From contig PEAO01000012.1 of the NCBI GenBank assembly GCA_002753615.1, positions 1 to 42,139 of the forward strand: 42,139 nt of DNA. The letters are read 5' to 3'. The translations under genes and the position numbers were made by a program. The notes below the pieces were generated by a model that saw nothing but the letters and a program-made list of their open reading frames with translations, was not told the origin of the DNA and did not search any database. This DNA comes from Magnetococcales bacterium DCbin2 (GTDB taxonomy: Bacteria > Pseudomonadota > Magnetococcia > Magnetococcales > UBA8363). Positions 11,228 to 19,924 of the stretch are shown in pieces; the first letter of the stretch is position 1; every line of letters starts with the position of its first letter.

Positions 11228-13255
11228 ATGCCTTCCATAAAAAAATCGATGTCACGACGCCGGATTCTTGGCACTCTGGCACTTTGCGGTTTGCTTCTTC
11301 CCGGTTGTTCGGTCACGCCACAAGCGTTGAATGTCGATGCGTTGAATCAGCAACGTACCCAGGATTTGGCGCAGATGTTCGGCCATGTGGAGCCGATTCA
11401 GCATCCCTTGACATTGGCGGAGGTCGTTGCCCGATCGTTGCGTTTTAATCTGGATCATCGGGTCAAGGTGGTGGAAGAGGCACAGGCATTGGATCTCTCC
11501 AGCCTGGATAAGTTTGAACTTCTCCCGAAGCTGGCGGCCAGCAGTGCCTATTCCGGTCGCTCCAACGATAGTGCCTCCAGCAGTCGTTCCATGCTCACCG
11601 GTCAGCAGTCTTTGGAAGTTTCCACCTCCCAAGATCGGGAACACATCACCTCCGATTTGGATCTCACTTGGAACATCCTGGATTTTGGTGTCAGCTACTT
11701 CAACGCCCGCCAAAACGCCGATCGCCGCCTCATTGCTCACGAGCGGGAACGTAAGGTCATCCAAAACTTAATGCAGGAGTCTCGCTCTGCCTATTGGCGC
11801 GCCCTGGCCGCCCAGGAACTGCAACCCCGCGTCCAGGCGGCCATCATTCGGGCGGAATCGGCTTTGAAAGACGCCCAAAAGGTCGAGGACAGCGCATTGC
11901 GTTCGCCGTTGGAATCCCTGCGTTTTCGTAAATCCCTGTTGGAAAATTTGAGACAACTGGAATCCCTGGCACAAGAAATGGCCACATCAAAGGTGGATTT
12001 ATCCGCCATGATGACCCTCCCTCCAGGGACGGTGTTTACCCTAGAAGTCCCCCAGGGGCCACTTCAGGTTCCAGAATGGTCGATGCCTCTGGAAAGAATG
12101 GAAGAGTCGGCCCTGATGAGCCAACCCGACATGCGGGAGATGGCCTATCAGGGACGCATTGTCGTGGATGAAAGCCGCAAAGGCCTGCTCAAATTGTTCC
12201 CCGGTATCACGTTAAGTACTTCACGCAAACGGGATAGCAATGCCTATACCCTGAACAAAGATTGGTACGAAACTGGCGTTAAGGTCACCTGGAACCTCCT
12301 GGGCCTGTTATCGGCCCCGGATCAACTGGCCTATAACAAAACCAACGAAGAAGTGATGGAAATCAAGCGGCTGGCTATGCGTATGGCGTTACTTGCGCAG
12401 GTCCACGTCGCTTGGCATCAGTTTGATCAGGCCAAGGTGCAGTTGCGCCGTTCCAGCGAGTTGTTCGATGTGGAAAAACAGATCGTCCGTCACACCAGCA
12501 ACCGGACCGAAAACGACGCCCAGAGTGTATTGGAACAAATCGCCAGCGAAACCAGTGCCATTCTTGCCGAAATGCGCCTTTATAACGCTTTGGCCCTGTC
12601 CCATAATGCCCTCGGACGGATGATGGCCACCACCGGACAAGATCCCGATATTGGCTCCATCGGCGAAGGCAAACTAGAAGATCTCACCGACAGGGTAGAA
12701 AATTGGCTGGGGGGGCAATTTCCACATGCGGCCACCCGCTCCAAGCCGATTTTTGCGGTCGCCGCACCAGCCACCTCTGTTCCAACGCCCACAACAAAAG
12801 GTTCGGTCCCCGCCGCAACCACTTCAAACAACACTGTCTCTGCCATGACCACTTCGGCGGTGGAACAAGTCGGTACGGTGCGCGGCAACATCAACGTTCG
12901 GTCAGGCCCTGGCAAACATTATCAGAGGCTGCGTATCATTCCCCAGGGGGAAACCGTGACTGTGCTGGCAGTCCATTCGGATGGCGACTGGTCCCGAATC
13001 GGGGAAAACGAGTGGATTGCAACGGAATTCATCACCATTTCCGCCCCTGCTGCCACCATCCTGGAAATTGGAGAACGGGTGATGGTAACCGCTCAGGCCA
13101 TCCTGCGCAGTGGTCCGGGGTTACAGCATGAACAGGTACGAACACCAGTGTTCGGTGAAGGCTTCACGGTGATGGAACTCAGCCCCGATGGCCAATGGTT
13201 GCGTGTCGGGGACGACGAATGGGTCTCTTCAAGCGTGACCAGTCGTCATCCATGA
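11228..13255 (+). CDS. TolC-like outer-membrane efflux lipoprotein with two SH3b domains
   Basis: 675 residues. A lipoprotein-type signal (SRRRILGTLALCGLLLPGC, lipidated Cys about residue 27) is followed by an outer-membrane-factor domain (about 60-480) with the expected long helical stretches and two related halves (TWNILDFGVSYFNARQNAD; VTWNLLGLLSAPDQ). A Thr/Ala/Pro-rich linker leads to two C-terminal bacterial SH3 domains: NINVRSGPGKHYQRL near 555 and AILRSGPGLQHEQV near 622. OMF proteins form the outer-membrane tunnel of type I secretion or efflux. SH3b domains commonly bind cell-wall or peptide ligands, and their fusion to a TolC-like channel is unusual. AGGAA precedes the ATG. First gene of a four-gene unit; it overlaps the next by ATGA. 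Confidence 0.85.
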   Translation: MPSIKKSMSRRRILGTLALCGLLLPGCSVTPQALNVDALNQQRTQDLAQMFGHVEPIQHPLTLAEVVARSLRFNLDHRVKVVEEAQALDLSSLDKFELLPKLAASSAYSGRSNDSASSSRSMLTGQQSLEVSTSQDREHITSDLDLTWNILDFGVSYFNARQNADRRLIAHERERKVIQNLMQESRSAYWRALAAQELQPRVQAAIIRAESALKDAQKVEDSALRSPLESLRFRKSLLENLRQLESLAQEMATSKVDLSAMMTLPPGTVFTLEVPQGPLQVPEWSMPLERMEESALMSQPDMREMAYQGRIVVDESRKGLLKLFPGITLSTSRKRDSNAYTLNKDWYETGVKVTWNLLGLLSAPDQLAYNKTNEEVMEIKRLAMRMALLAQVHVAWHQFDQAKVQLRRSSELFDVEKQIVRHTSNRTENDAQSVLEQIASETSAILAEMRLYNALALSHNALGRMMATTGQDPDIGSIGEGKLEDLTDRVENWLGGQFPHAATRSKPIFAVAAPATSVPTPTTKGSVPAATTSNNTVSAMTTSAVEQVGTVRGNINVRSGPGKHYQRLRIIPQGETVTVLAVHSDGDWSRIGENEWIATEFITISAPAATILEIGERVMVTAQAILRSGPGLQHEQVRTPVFGEGFTVMELSPDGQWLRVGDDEWVSSSVTSRHP

Positions 13256-14136
13256 TCCGGGGACGTTTTATCCTGGTACCAGCCTTGTTTCTGGCGGTGC
13301 TGGTGGCCCTCTCTGGAAGTTTGGCCGTGGCGGCCTCTGCGCAGATCCTTCAGGATGGGCATCCCCGGGATGATGCCTCAAACGGGGGTTTGCCGCCTAG
13401 CCATCCTTTCCAGCCTAGTGCTTTGAGAGCTGAAAGTTTGCGGGGACAAATTCTGCCGCGCAACTATACCACCCTGGCCACCGAACTGCCTGCTAGAATT
13501 TTGCAAATTCGCGTTCCCGAGGGGGGACAGTTCAAGGCGGGTGATGTCCTGATACGTCTGGATTGTTCTCTCCAGCAGGCGCAACTGCAAAAAGCCAGGG
13601 CTGCGCGCTCGGCGGCGGAGAAAATTGCAGCGGTCAACGCCAGATTGGCGGAAATGAAATCCATGGGAAACCTGGAAGTCGCCACCAGTGTCGCCGAAGC
13701 CGCCAAAGCGCGGGCCGAAGAGAGCCTGTGGGATGCAACGGTATCCAAATGCCTCCTTGTGGCACCGTTTTCCGGTCGGGTGGCGGAACAGAAGGCGCGG
13801 GAACATCAGTATCTTCAGGCGGGACAGCCTATCCTCGATATTCTTGATGATAGCCGTTTGGAGGTTGAATTCATTGCTCCATCCCGTTGGCTGGCCTGGA
13901 TTAAACCGGGACTTGGATTTGTTCTGCGTGGCGATGAAACCGGACATGACCATGCCGCCAAGGTCATTCGGATTGGGGCGCGTGTCGATTCGGTGAGCCA
14001 GTCGATCAAAATAACGGGTGAATTTGTCGGAGATACGGAAGGTCTGCTGGCTGGCATGAGCGGTCGTGTCATTCTGGATGTGCCAGCGGGGGCCATTCCC
14101 CCTCCGGCCAATCCGGCAGTACCCTTGACGCCGTGA
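13252..14136 (+). CDS. Periplasmic adaptor (HlyD/RND membrane-fusion type)
   Basis: 294 residues. The ATG at 13252 overlaps the preceding TGA (ATGA) and begins a signal sequence (RGRFILVPALFLAVLVALSGSLAVAASA). The lipoyl-like halves are visible as ARILQIRVPEGGQFKAGDVL (about 83-102) and LVAPFSGRVAEQK (about 170), separated by a short helical hairpin (about 105-155). A beta-barrel region follows. Adaptors of this type bridge an inner-membrane component to a TolC-like channel. The hairpin is short, as in RND-type adaptors. Neighbouring genes supply a channel and two further HlyD-like membrane proteins, so this is probably one layer of a periplasmic conduit. Confidence 0.85.
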   Translation: MIRGRFILVPALFLAVLVALSGSLAVAASAQILQDGHPRDDASNGGLPPSHPFQPSALRAESLRGQILPRNYTTLATELPARILQIRVPEGGQFKAGDVLIRLDCSLQQAQLQKARAARSAAEKIAAVNARLAEMKSMGNLEVATSVAEAAKARAEESLWDATVSKCLLVAPFSGRVAEQKAREHQYLQAGQPILDILDDSRLEVEFIAPSRWLAWIKPGLGFVLRGDETGHDHAAKVIRIGARVDSVSQSIKITGEFVGDTEGLLAGMSGRVILDVPAGAIPPPANPAVPLTP

Positions 14137-15449
14137 CGCCCCAAGCCTCGCCTCTGGTGGTTCTGCTGCAATTGGGCCAGCGGGTGCGTCAAACCGGAAC
14201 GCTCGAAGAACTCTATTTTGTTCTGGTCAACGAAAGCCACACCTTGATCCCCTATCGCCAAGCGGTGCTGTGGAATGCTTCGGGGGAGGTCAGGGCACTC
14301 TCTGGTGTTCCAAAGGTGGATCCCAGGATCCCTTTTGTTTTGTGGTTGCAGCTACTTTTTACCCCCATCAGCCAAACCGATATCCCGGCACCCATTCTTT
14401 TCCCCGATCATGATGTGCCGGGGGAATTCAAGGATCAATGGTCGGAGTGGTTGCCACAAAAGGGGGTTGTTTTTTGCCTCAGGAATGACGGCATTCCCCT
14501 GGGTTGGCTCCTTTTGGCACGGGATGAGGCGTTTGATGAAAATGAACTGGCACTCCTGGAGCATCTGACGGAAATCCAGGGACACGCATGGGCTTTGCAT
14601 CGCGCCAAAAAACGTCCTCCCTGGTGGTCCCGTTTTACCTCCCGAAAGAACTGGCTGGCCATACCTATTCTGCTGCTGGCAGTTTTATCCATTCGGATTC
14701 CCCTTTCGGCTTTGGCACCGGGGGAAATCGTTGCGGTGACACCGGAGGTGATCCGTTCACCCATGGATGGGGTGGTCTCGCGCTTTCATGTCCAACCCAA
14801 CGACTCGGTGCGGATCGGTCAGCCTCTGTTTGACCTTGACGATACCAACCTCAACAGCCGACTGGAAGTCGCTCTGAAAAGCTTGGATATTGCCGAATCG
14901 GAATATTTTCTCACTGCGCAACAAGCCTTGACGGACCCCCGATCCAAGGGGCAATTGGCTATTTTGACCGGAAAAGTGGAAGAAAAACGGTTGGAGGCGG
15001 AAGGTTTGCAGGCGTTGCTGAAACAAAGCCGGGTGGCCGCAAGCCGGGAGGGGATTGCCCTGTTCAGCGATCCCCAGGGATGGATTGGCCGTCCGGTGGT
15101 GACGGGCGAAAAAATTCTTATGGTGGCCGGAGAGCGAGAAACCGAGGTTGAAGCTTGGCTTTCCGCTGGCAACCTGATCCCCCTGGAACCGGGGGCATAT
15201 GTGACGCTGTTTCTTAACGTCGATCCGCTGCATCCCCGATCGGCGCGAATGCGTTTTCTGGCCTTTGAAGCGTCCACCCGACCTGATGGGACGATGGCGC
15301 ATCAATTGCGGGCAACATGGTTGTCCGGTGCCACGCCACCACGCCTGGGCCTCAAGGGGATGGCCCGCATCGAGGGGGAAAAAGTCTCGATTTTTTGGTG
15401 GATGGCGCGCCGTCCCCTGGCGGTGATGCGTCAATGGGTCGGCTGGTGA
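14133..15449 (+). CDS. GAF-like / transmembrane / HlyD-like hybrid protein
   Basis: 438 residues, starting at a GTG that overlaps the previous stop (GTGA). Residues 1 to about 155 look like a cytoplasmic GAF-type domain (TLEELYFVLVNESHTLIPYRQAVLW; GIPLGWLLLARDEAFDENELALLEHL). A single membrane helix follows at about 172-192 (NWLAIPILLLAVLSIRIPL). Then comes a HlyD-like periplasmic part with a biotinyl-lipoyl-like strand set (VIRSPMDGVVSRFHVQPNDSV, about 207-227) and a short coiled coil. The design could couple a cytoplasmic signal or ligand to the periplasmic adaptor, but no ligand residues can be assigned. It overlaps or abuts the M50 gene. Confidence 0.75.
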   Translation: MTPQASPLVVLLQLGQRVRQTGTLEELYFVLVNESHTLIPYRQAVLWNASGEVRALSGVPKVDPRIPFVLWLQLLFTPISQTDIPAPILFPDHDVPGEFKDQWSEWLPQKGVVFCLRNDGIPLGWLLLARDEAFDENELALLEHLTEIQGHAWALHRAKKRPPWWSRFTSRKNWLAIPILLLAVLSIRIPLSALAPGEIVAVTPEVIRSPMDGVVSRFHVQPNDSVRIGQPLFDLDDTNLNSRLEVALKSLDIAESEYFLTAQQALTDPRSKGQLAILTGKVEEKRLEAEGLQALLKQSRVAASREGIALFSDPQGWIGRPVVTGEKILMVAGERETEVEAWLSAGNLIPLEPGAYVTLFLNVDPLHPRSARMRFLAFEASTRPDGTMAHQLRATWLSGATPPRLGLKGMARIEGEKVSIFWWMARRPLAVMRQWVGW

Positions 15450-17542
15450 ATAGCGGTCTGCCAGCCATGCGGGAGGAGTTGACTATCCATTCGGCCCCCC
15501 CTGCCCGTGATGGTTCTCCTGTCTGGACCCTGGCCGATTCCTCCAGAAACAAGTTTTTTCGCATCAATTGGCTGATGTTTGAAATCCTCTCTCGCTGGCA
15601 CGAAGGGGATGCCCAGAGAGTGCTGGCGCGGATCCGTCAGGAAACCCCTCTCGCCATCGAAGAGGATGATGTGGAACAAACCGCACATTTTCTATCCACC
15701 AACCATTTGTTGCGATTGCACCATCCGGGACACAGCCGCACTTTGGCCGACATGGCGCAGGCGAGTCGGGGACAGTGGCTCACTTGGTTGCTGCACCACT
15801 ATCTGTTTTTTCGGATTCCGCTGGTACGACCCGACCGCTTTCTGACATACAGTCTCCCATGGGTGGCGTTTTTTTTCAGTCGGGGATTTCTCTGGCTGAT
15901 GGGCGGTGCGGGGTTTTTGGCACTATTTTTATTGTTACGTCAGTGGGATCCTTTTCAGGCGGCATTTCTGGACCATCTGCGACAAAATGGCTTGGTGGGG
16001 ATTGGTCTGGCCTTGATCATGGTCAAAAGCATCCACGAACTGGGCCATGCCTATACCGCCAAGCGTCATGGCTGCCGGGTTCCCACCATGGGGGTCGCCT
16101 TTCTGGTTCTCCTGCCGATGCTCTATACCGATACCACGGAAGCCTGGAAGTTGGGAGATCGCAATAAACGGTTGGCGATTGCCCGGGCGGGGATCGTCGC
16201 CGAAGGGGCATTGGCGATTTTGGCACTTTTGGCTTGGAGTTTTTTCCCCCAGGGCAACGGTCGGGAGGTGGCATTTTGGTTGGCCACCACCTCCCTGGCC
16301 ACGACACTGGCCATCAATCTTTCCCCATTCATGCGCTTTGATGGTTATTTTATTGTGTCGGATTGGCTGGACATGCCCAATCTGCACGAACGTTCTTTTG
16401 CGATGGCGCGTTGGCGTTTGCGAGAGTGGCTGTTTTCTCCCGGACTGCCACCACCGGAGGAGATAACATTTGAAATACGTTGGTTTTTCATCCTTTTTGC
16501 ACTGGCCACATGGATCTATCGTTTGCTACTGTTTTTGGGTATCGCGCTGTTGGTCTATCATTTTTTCATCAAGATTGTGGGGTTGTTTCTTTTTGCGGTC
16601 GAGATTGGTTGGTTTGTGGTATTGCCGGTCTGGCGCGAGATCATCGCTTGGTCCCGGCTCAGGCGTTTGGCGACCACGCATTGGCGTCTACCGATCCTAC
16701 TCGGCGTGTTTCTTTTTTTTCTCGTTACCCCGCTTTCACGGCATATCACTGCTCCCGCTGTCGCACAACCGGAGGGGATGACACGCATCTATGTCCCGGA
16801 AGCGGCCCGTTTGGAACGGTTTCCACCACCAAGCCAAACAACGTTTCAAAAGGGTGAGGCATTGTTTGTTCTCGTCTCCCCAGAGATCAAACGGCAGAAA
16901 CAGTTGGCCCAAGTTCGGTTGCAAGGGTCCAACTGGCAACTGGATGCCGCCAGCCTGGAATTGGGTTGGGCACGGCAGGCCAAAGTAATCCATGGGGAAA
17001 AGGAGCGTTCTACCGCGACTCTGGAAGGGCTACAAGCGGCTGAAGACCGTCTTACCCTGGTTGCCCCTTTTGCGGGTGAACTTTTGGATATTCCCCCGGA
17101 TCTGGCCACCCAGACATGGATCAGGACGGGGACGCATTTGGGTACTTTGGTTCATTCAGGACGGTTGGTGGTGGAAGTTTATCTGGATGAAGAGGCGATG
17201 GGACGGTTGCAGACGGGTTCCCTGGGTTATTTCATCCCCAACACGATGGAATTTCCATCCGTACCATTGCAGGTGGATCGCATCGATACCATGGGTCTGC
17301 CGGAATTGGACGAACCTTTGTTGGCTTCGATTTATGGTGGCCCCATTGCAGTCACCATGCAACAAAATGTCGCCGTACCGGATGTGGCCTTATTTCGCCT
17401 GCGTTTGACCGCGATTTCACCCCCAGGCTGGCCGCCCCTTCGTCTTGCTGGCCAAGTTCATCTTCAGGCGACCCCCCGTTCCCTGTTGGAAAGCGTAACT
17501 CGTTCTATCCTCATGGTTTTGGTCCGCGAGTGGGAAATGTGA
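15434..17542 (+). CDS. Polytopic M50 (site-2 protease-like) membrane metalloprotease with HlyD-like C-terminal domain
   Basis: About 702 residues. An N-terminal cytoplasmic part of about 110 residues precedes several membrane helices. The zinc motif HELGHA is at H201-E202-H205, and the third ligand is expected in NLSPFMRFDGYF (D303). After further helices (about 340-450), a periplasmic HlyD/biotinyl-lipoyl-like region follows (RIYVPEAARLERF; LTLVAPFAGELLDIPPDL near 540). Site-2 proteases cut substrates within or next to the membrane. Here the enzyme is fused to an adaptor-like domain and encoded with a TolC-like channel, so a processing or translocation role is inferred. Starts at ATG 15434, GTG 15446 (a GTGA overlap like its neighbours) and ATG 15467 are all possible. 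Confidence 0.8.
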   Translation: MGRLVNSGLPAMREELTIHSAPPARDGSPVWTLADSSRNKFFRINWLMFEILSRWHEGDAQRVLARIRQETPLAIEEDDVEQTAHFLSTNHLLRLHHPGHSRTLADMAQASRGQWLTWLLHHYLFFRIPLVRPDRFLTYSLPWVAFFFSRGFLWLMGGAGFLALFLLLRQWDPFQAAFLDHLRQNGLVGIGLALIMVKSIHELGHAYTAKRHGCRVPTMGVAFLVLLPMLYTDTTEAWKLGDRNKRLAIARAGIVAEGALAILALLAWSFFPQGNGREVAFWLATTSLATTLAINLSPFMRFDGYFIVSDWLDMPNLHERSFAMARWRLREWLFSPGLPPPEEITFEIRWFFILFALATWIYRLLLFLGIALLVYHFFIKIVGLFLFAVEIGWFVVLPVWREIIAWSRLRRLATTHWRLPILLGVFLFFLVTPLSRHITAPAVAQPEGMTRIYVPEAARLERFPPPSQTTFQKGEALFVLVSPEIKRQKQLAQVRLQGSNWQLDAASLELGWARQAKVIHGEKERSTATLEGLQAAEDRLTLVAPFAGELLDIPPDLATQTWIRTGTHLGTLVHSGRLVVEVYLDEEAMGRLQTGSLGYFIPNTMEFPSVPLQVDRIDTMGLPELDEPLLASIYGGPIAVTMQQNVAVPDVALFRLRLTAISPPGWPPLRLAGQVHLQATPRSLLESVTRSILMVLVREWEM

Positions 17543-17561
17543 ATCGGCAATCCTCTGCTCC

Positions 17562-17590
17562 TTGACAAACATCCTGAATAATCTTAATAT
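17562..17590 (+). promoter_or_regulatory. Strong sigma-70-type promoter
   Basis: TTGACA, exactly 17 nt, TAATAT: a perfect -35 and a one-mismatch -10, in an AT-rich gap 20 nt after the M50 gene and about 100 nt before the DUF6916 gene. It should give the tail-collar operon its own, probably higher, transcription than the export genes. Confidence 0.75.
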
Positions 17591-17692
17591 AGATTTTTAT
17601 TATGTTTTTATAATCATGAATTCCGCTAATAATAATCATTCAATATCATTGGTTTATTTTATTTTATCATACACAGCCAGGGAGAATTGGGT

Positions 17693-18094
17693 ATGTCCAA
17701 TGAGACGTTGCAACACGATCAATGCGTCCTTTCTACCATGAGGCATGATCATTTCCAGGATCATGTGGGTAGCCCCTTTCAGGTAAGGGTGAGCGACGAC
17801 ACGACCTGTACGATGACTTTGGTGGAGGTTAAGTTGGGAAAAGTTCGGGCCAGACGGAAATTTTCCATGCCAGATGGCACCTCCATGGAGACCAGGGAAC
17901 AACCTTTTACCCTTTTTCTTGAGGGTGATCACGGCGCACCCATCGAGCAGAACAGCTACCCCGTTACACATGCCATTTTGGGGAGCGGTACGCTGTTTAT
18001 CACGCCGCACGGTCGAAAAAAAGCGGTGGGAGCCAAATACCCCGATCACCATGACCATAGCATGAACGTCATCTATCAGGCGGTCTTCAGTTGA
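17693..18094 (+). CDS. DUF6916-like small protein
   Basis: 133 residues, no signal peptide. The pattern HVGSPFQV, MTLVEVKLGKVR, EQPFTLFLEGD, PIEQNSYPV and a C-terminal VIYQAVFS is that of the DUF6916 family, small beta-rich proteins often encoded beside tail-collar proteins. AGGGAG is 8 nt before the ATG at 17693, which is preferred over the TTG start of the track. First gene after a strong promoter and upstream of three tail-collar genes. Its biochemical role is not known; a scaffold or chaperone for the collar proteins is a guess from context. Confidence 0.6.
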   Translation: MSNETLQHDQCVLSTMRHDHFQDHVGSPFQVRVSDDTTCTMTLVEVKLGKVRARRKFSMPDGTSMETREQPFTLFLEGDHGAPIEQNSYPVTHAILGSGTLFITPHGRKKAVGAKYPDHHDHSMNVIYQAVFS

Positions 18095-18143
18095 ACCTAT
18101 TCGTTTTTGATTCCCTATCGACCCAACAAGTGGAGATTGATTG

Positions 18144-18674
18144 ATGGCTGACCCTTTTCTTGGTGAAATCCGGGCTGTTTCTTTTGGTGTTATTCCGAAC
18201 GGATGGGCCATATGCGATGGCAAATCATTACCTATTTCTCAGAATCAAGCCTTATATTCCCTGCTGTGGATCCAATATGGGGGAGGGAGCACGAATTTCA
18301 ATCTGCCCGATCTGCGCGGTCGCGTCATGGTGGGTTTCGGGTATTTGGGATATTCGACTTACACACAGGGAAACACCGGAGGGGTGCCTACCGTATCGTT
18401 GTCGCTGACCCAGATTCCCAGTCATACCCATGACGTGCAAGTCGCTCCCGATACTGGAACCACCAACTTACCCGCAAACAACTACTTGGCCACGGTTCCC
18501 AACTCTGGAGCCAGTCCCTATGTCACGGCCCCGACCCAGAGTAGTCAACAGGCCGTCATGAATGCGGGAATGATTGGTAGCTCAGGGAGCAGTGCAGCCC
18601 ATTCCAACATGCAGCCTTATACGGCCATTAACTATATTATCGCCTTGAGCGGAACTTATCCGTCAAGACAATAA
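18144..18674 (+). CDS. Phage tail-collar (microcystin-dependent protein type) protein 1
   Basis: 176 residues. The typical Tail_Collar opening is present (FLGEIRAVSFGVIPNGWAIC, then GGGSTNFNLPDLRGRVMVGF), followed by a glycine/serine/threonine-rich middle and the usual ending NYIIALSGTYP. In phages the domain forms part of trimeric tail or receptor-binding fibres; the bacterial relatives are of largely unknown role. GGAG lies 8 nt before the ATG at 18144. First of three paralogues in tandem. No tail, baseplate or capsid genes lie nearby, so this is not a prophage tail. Confidence 0.85.
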   Translation: MADPFLGEIRAVSFGVIPNGWAICDGKSLPISQNQALYSLLWIQYGGGSTNFNLPDLRGRVMVGFGYLGYSTYTQGNTGGVPTVSLSLTQIPSHTHDVQVAPDTGTTNLPANNYLATVPNSGASPYVTAPTQSSQQAVMNAGMIGSSGSSAAHSNMQPYTAINYIIALSGTYPSRQ

Positions 18675-18740
18675 TCGAAGGCCTTGAAAATATAAACTTT
18701 CAGAATGGACTGTATAGCCTATTCTATTGAGGAGAATATT

Positions 18741-19292
18741 ATGGATGTGGACGCCTTTACTGGAGAAATTAGACTGTTTGCTGGGAACTTTGCCCCTGAG
18801 GGATGGCTTATGTGTAATGGCTCCCTGCAATCCATCAGTACCTACGGGGCGTTGTATGCCTTGATCGGTATCATTTATGGTGGGGATGGTGCGACAACAT
18901 TTGCCGTGCCTGATTTGCGCGGTCGTGTCCCCCTATCCAATAACCTGAACGCGCCTGCGCAGCCCCTCTATCCCCTTGGTGCGAAGGGGGGGAGCGAAGG
19001 TGTACAACTGGTTGAGGATAACATACCCGCCCATAATCATACGTTGAGTGTCTCCATCGCTCCGGCCACTTCCCCCGCTCCCACGCCCAAAGACACCATG
19101 ACCATCGGTGCGGGTTCTGGCACCACGCTCAAGCTATATACCACGACGGGGAAGGTGATTACTCCTGGTACGATGGGGAACCAGACCATCGGCGAAAGTG
19201 GTTCGTCAAGTCCCTACTTCCACGATAATATCATGCCTTCACTGGTCATGACCTATATTATCTGCACGAATGGTATCTATCCTCAGTCCTGA
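18741..19292 (+). CDS. Phage tail-collar (microcystin-dependent protein type) protein 2
   Basis: 183 residues. It carries AFTGEIRLFAGNFAPEGWLM and GGDGATTFAVPDLRGRVPLS, the Tail_Collar landmarks, a histidine-bearing HNHTLSV turn, and the ending MTYIICTNGIYP. GAGGAG is 6 nt before ATG 18741, which I prefer to the track start 12 codons earlier. It is clearly paralogous to the genes on both sides but well diverged from them, suggesting old duplication and possibly a hetero-oligomer. Confidence 0.85.
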   Translation: MDVDAFTGEIRLFAGNFAPEGWLMCNGSLQSISTYGALYALIGIIYGGDGATTFAVPDLRGRVPLSNNLNAPAQPLYPLGAKGGSEGVQLVEDNIPAHNHTLSVSIAPATSPAPTPKDTMTIGAGSGTTLKLYTTTGKVITPGTMGNQTIGESGSSSPYFHDNIMPSLVMTYIICTNGIYPQS

Positions 19293-19342
19293 ACCAACGC
19301 GAGCCACTTGGCTTTCACGATCCAATACAGGAGAAAATCCAC

Positions 19343-19924
19343 ATGGCAGAGCCATACATTGGTGAAATTCGCCCTTTCGGCTACAATTTTGCTCCATACG
19401 GGTGGGCCTATTGCACGGGTAGCACGATGGAAATCAGTCAAAATCAAGTACTGTTTGCTATCATTGGCAATCGGTTTGGGGGAGATGGACGGCAGGTATT
19501 CAAGCTTCCAGACCTCCAGGGGAGAGTCCCTATGGGAAGCGGTACGGGTCCGGGTTTGACCCCCAGATCCATTGCAAGTACGGTCGGAGAGGAGGTCGTT
19601 ACCATCGCGTTCCCATTCATGCCCCAACACAATCATAGCGTCGTTATCGAAGCGGCGGGGGGGAAATCAGGTCCGGTCACCGGGGCCGTTCCAACTTCCC
19701 AATTTTTGGCTGCGGCGACTTTTGTCGCGGCTGGACCACCGACATTGGAACTTCTCTACTCCAAAACAGTACCAAACGGCAATGCACTGGCCTCCAACGC
19801 CCTGAGTGAGGTTGGGGGGCAGGAAAATTCAGGAATCCCGGCTAGCCACGAAAACCGGCAACCCTTCCTGGTGATCAATTTTTGTATCGCCTTGGATGGT
19901 GTTTTTCCCTATAGGCCACAGTGA
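19343..19924 (+). CDS. Phage tail-collar (microcystin-dependent protein type) protein 3
   Basis: 193 residues. Landmarks are YIGEIRPFGYNFAPYGWAYC, GGDGRQVFKLPDLQGRVPMG, the HNHSVVI turn and the ending INFCIALDGVFP. A good RBS (AGGAG) precedes the ATG. Its stop overlaps the GNAT gene start (GTGA), so the two are translationally coupled. Together with the two upstream paralogues it makes a collar trio of the kind also seen as gene clusters in other bacteria. Confidence 0.87.
   Translation: MAEPYIGEIRPFGYNFAPYGWAYCTGSTMEISQNQVLFAIIGNRFGGDGRQVFKLPDLQGRVPMGSGTGPGLTPRSIASTVGEEVVTIAFPFMPQHNHSVVIEAAGGKSGPVTGAVPTSQFLAAATFVAAGPPTLELLYSKTVPNGNALASNALSEVGGQENSGIPASHENRQPFLVINFCIALDGVFPYRPQ

Noticed and set aside
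11228-17542. Ordinary type I secretion or RND efflux operon
   Set aside because: There is no ABC ATPase and no RND permease (about 1,000 residues, 12 helices); the large membrane protein has M50 zinc motifs instead.
18144-19924. Prophage or tailocin tail region
   Set aside because: Only tail-collar proteins are present. There is no sheath, tube, baseplate, tape measure or lysis gene nearby, so a phage tail is not supported.
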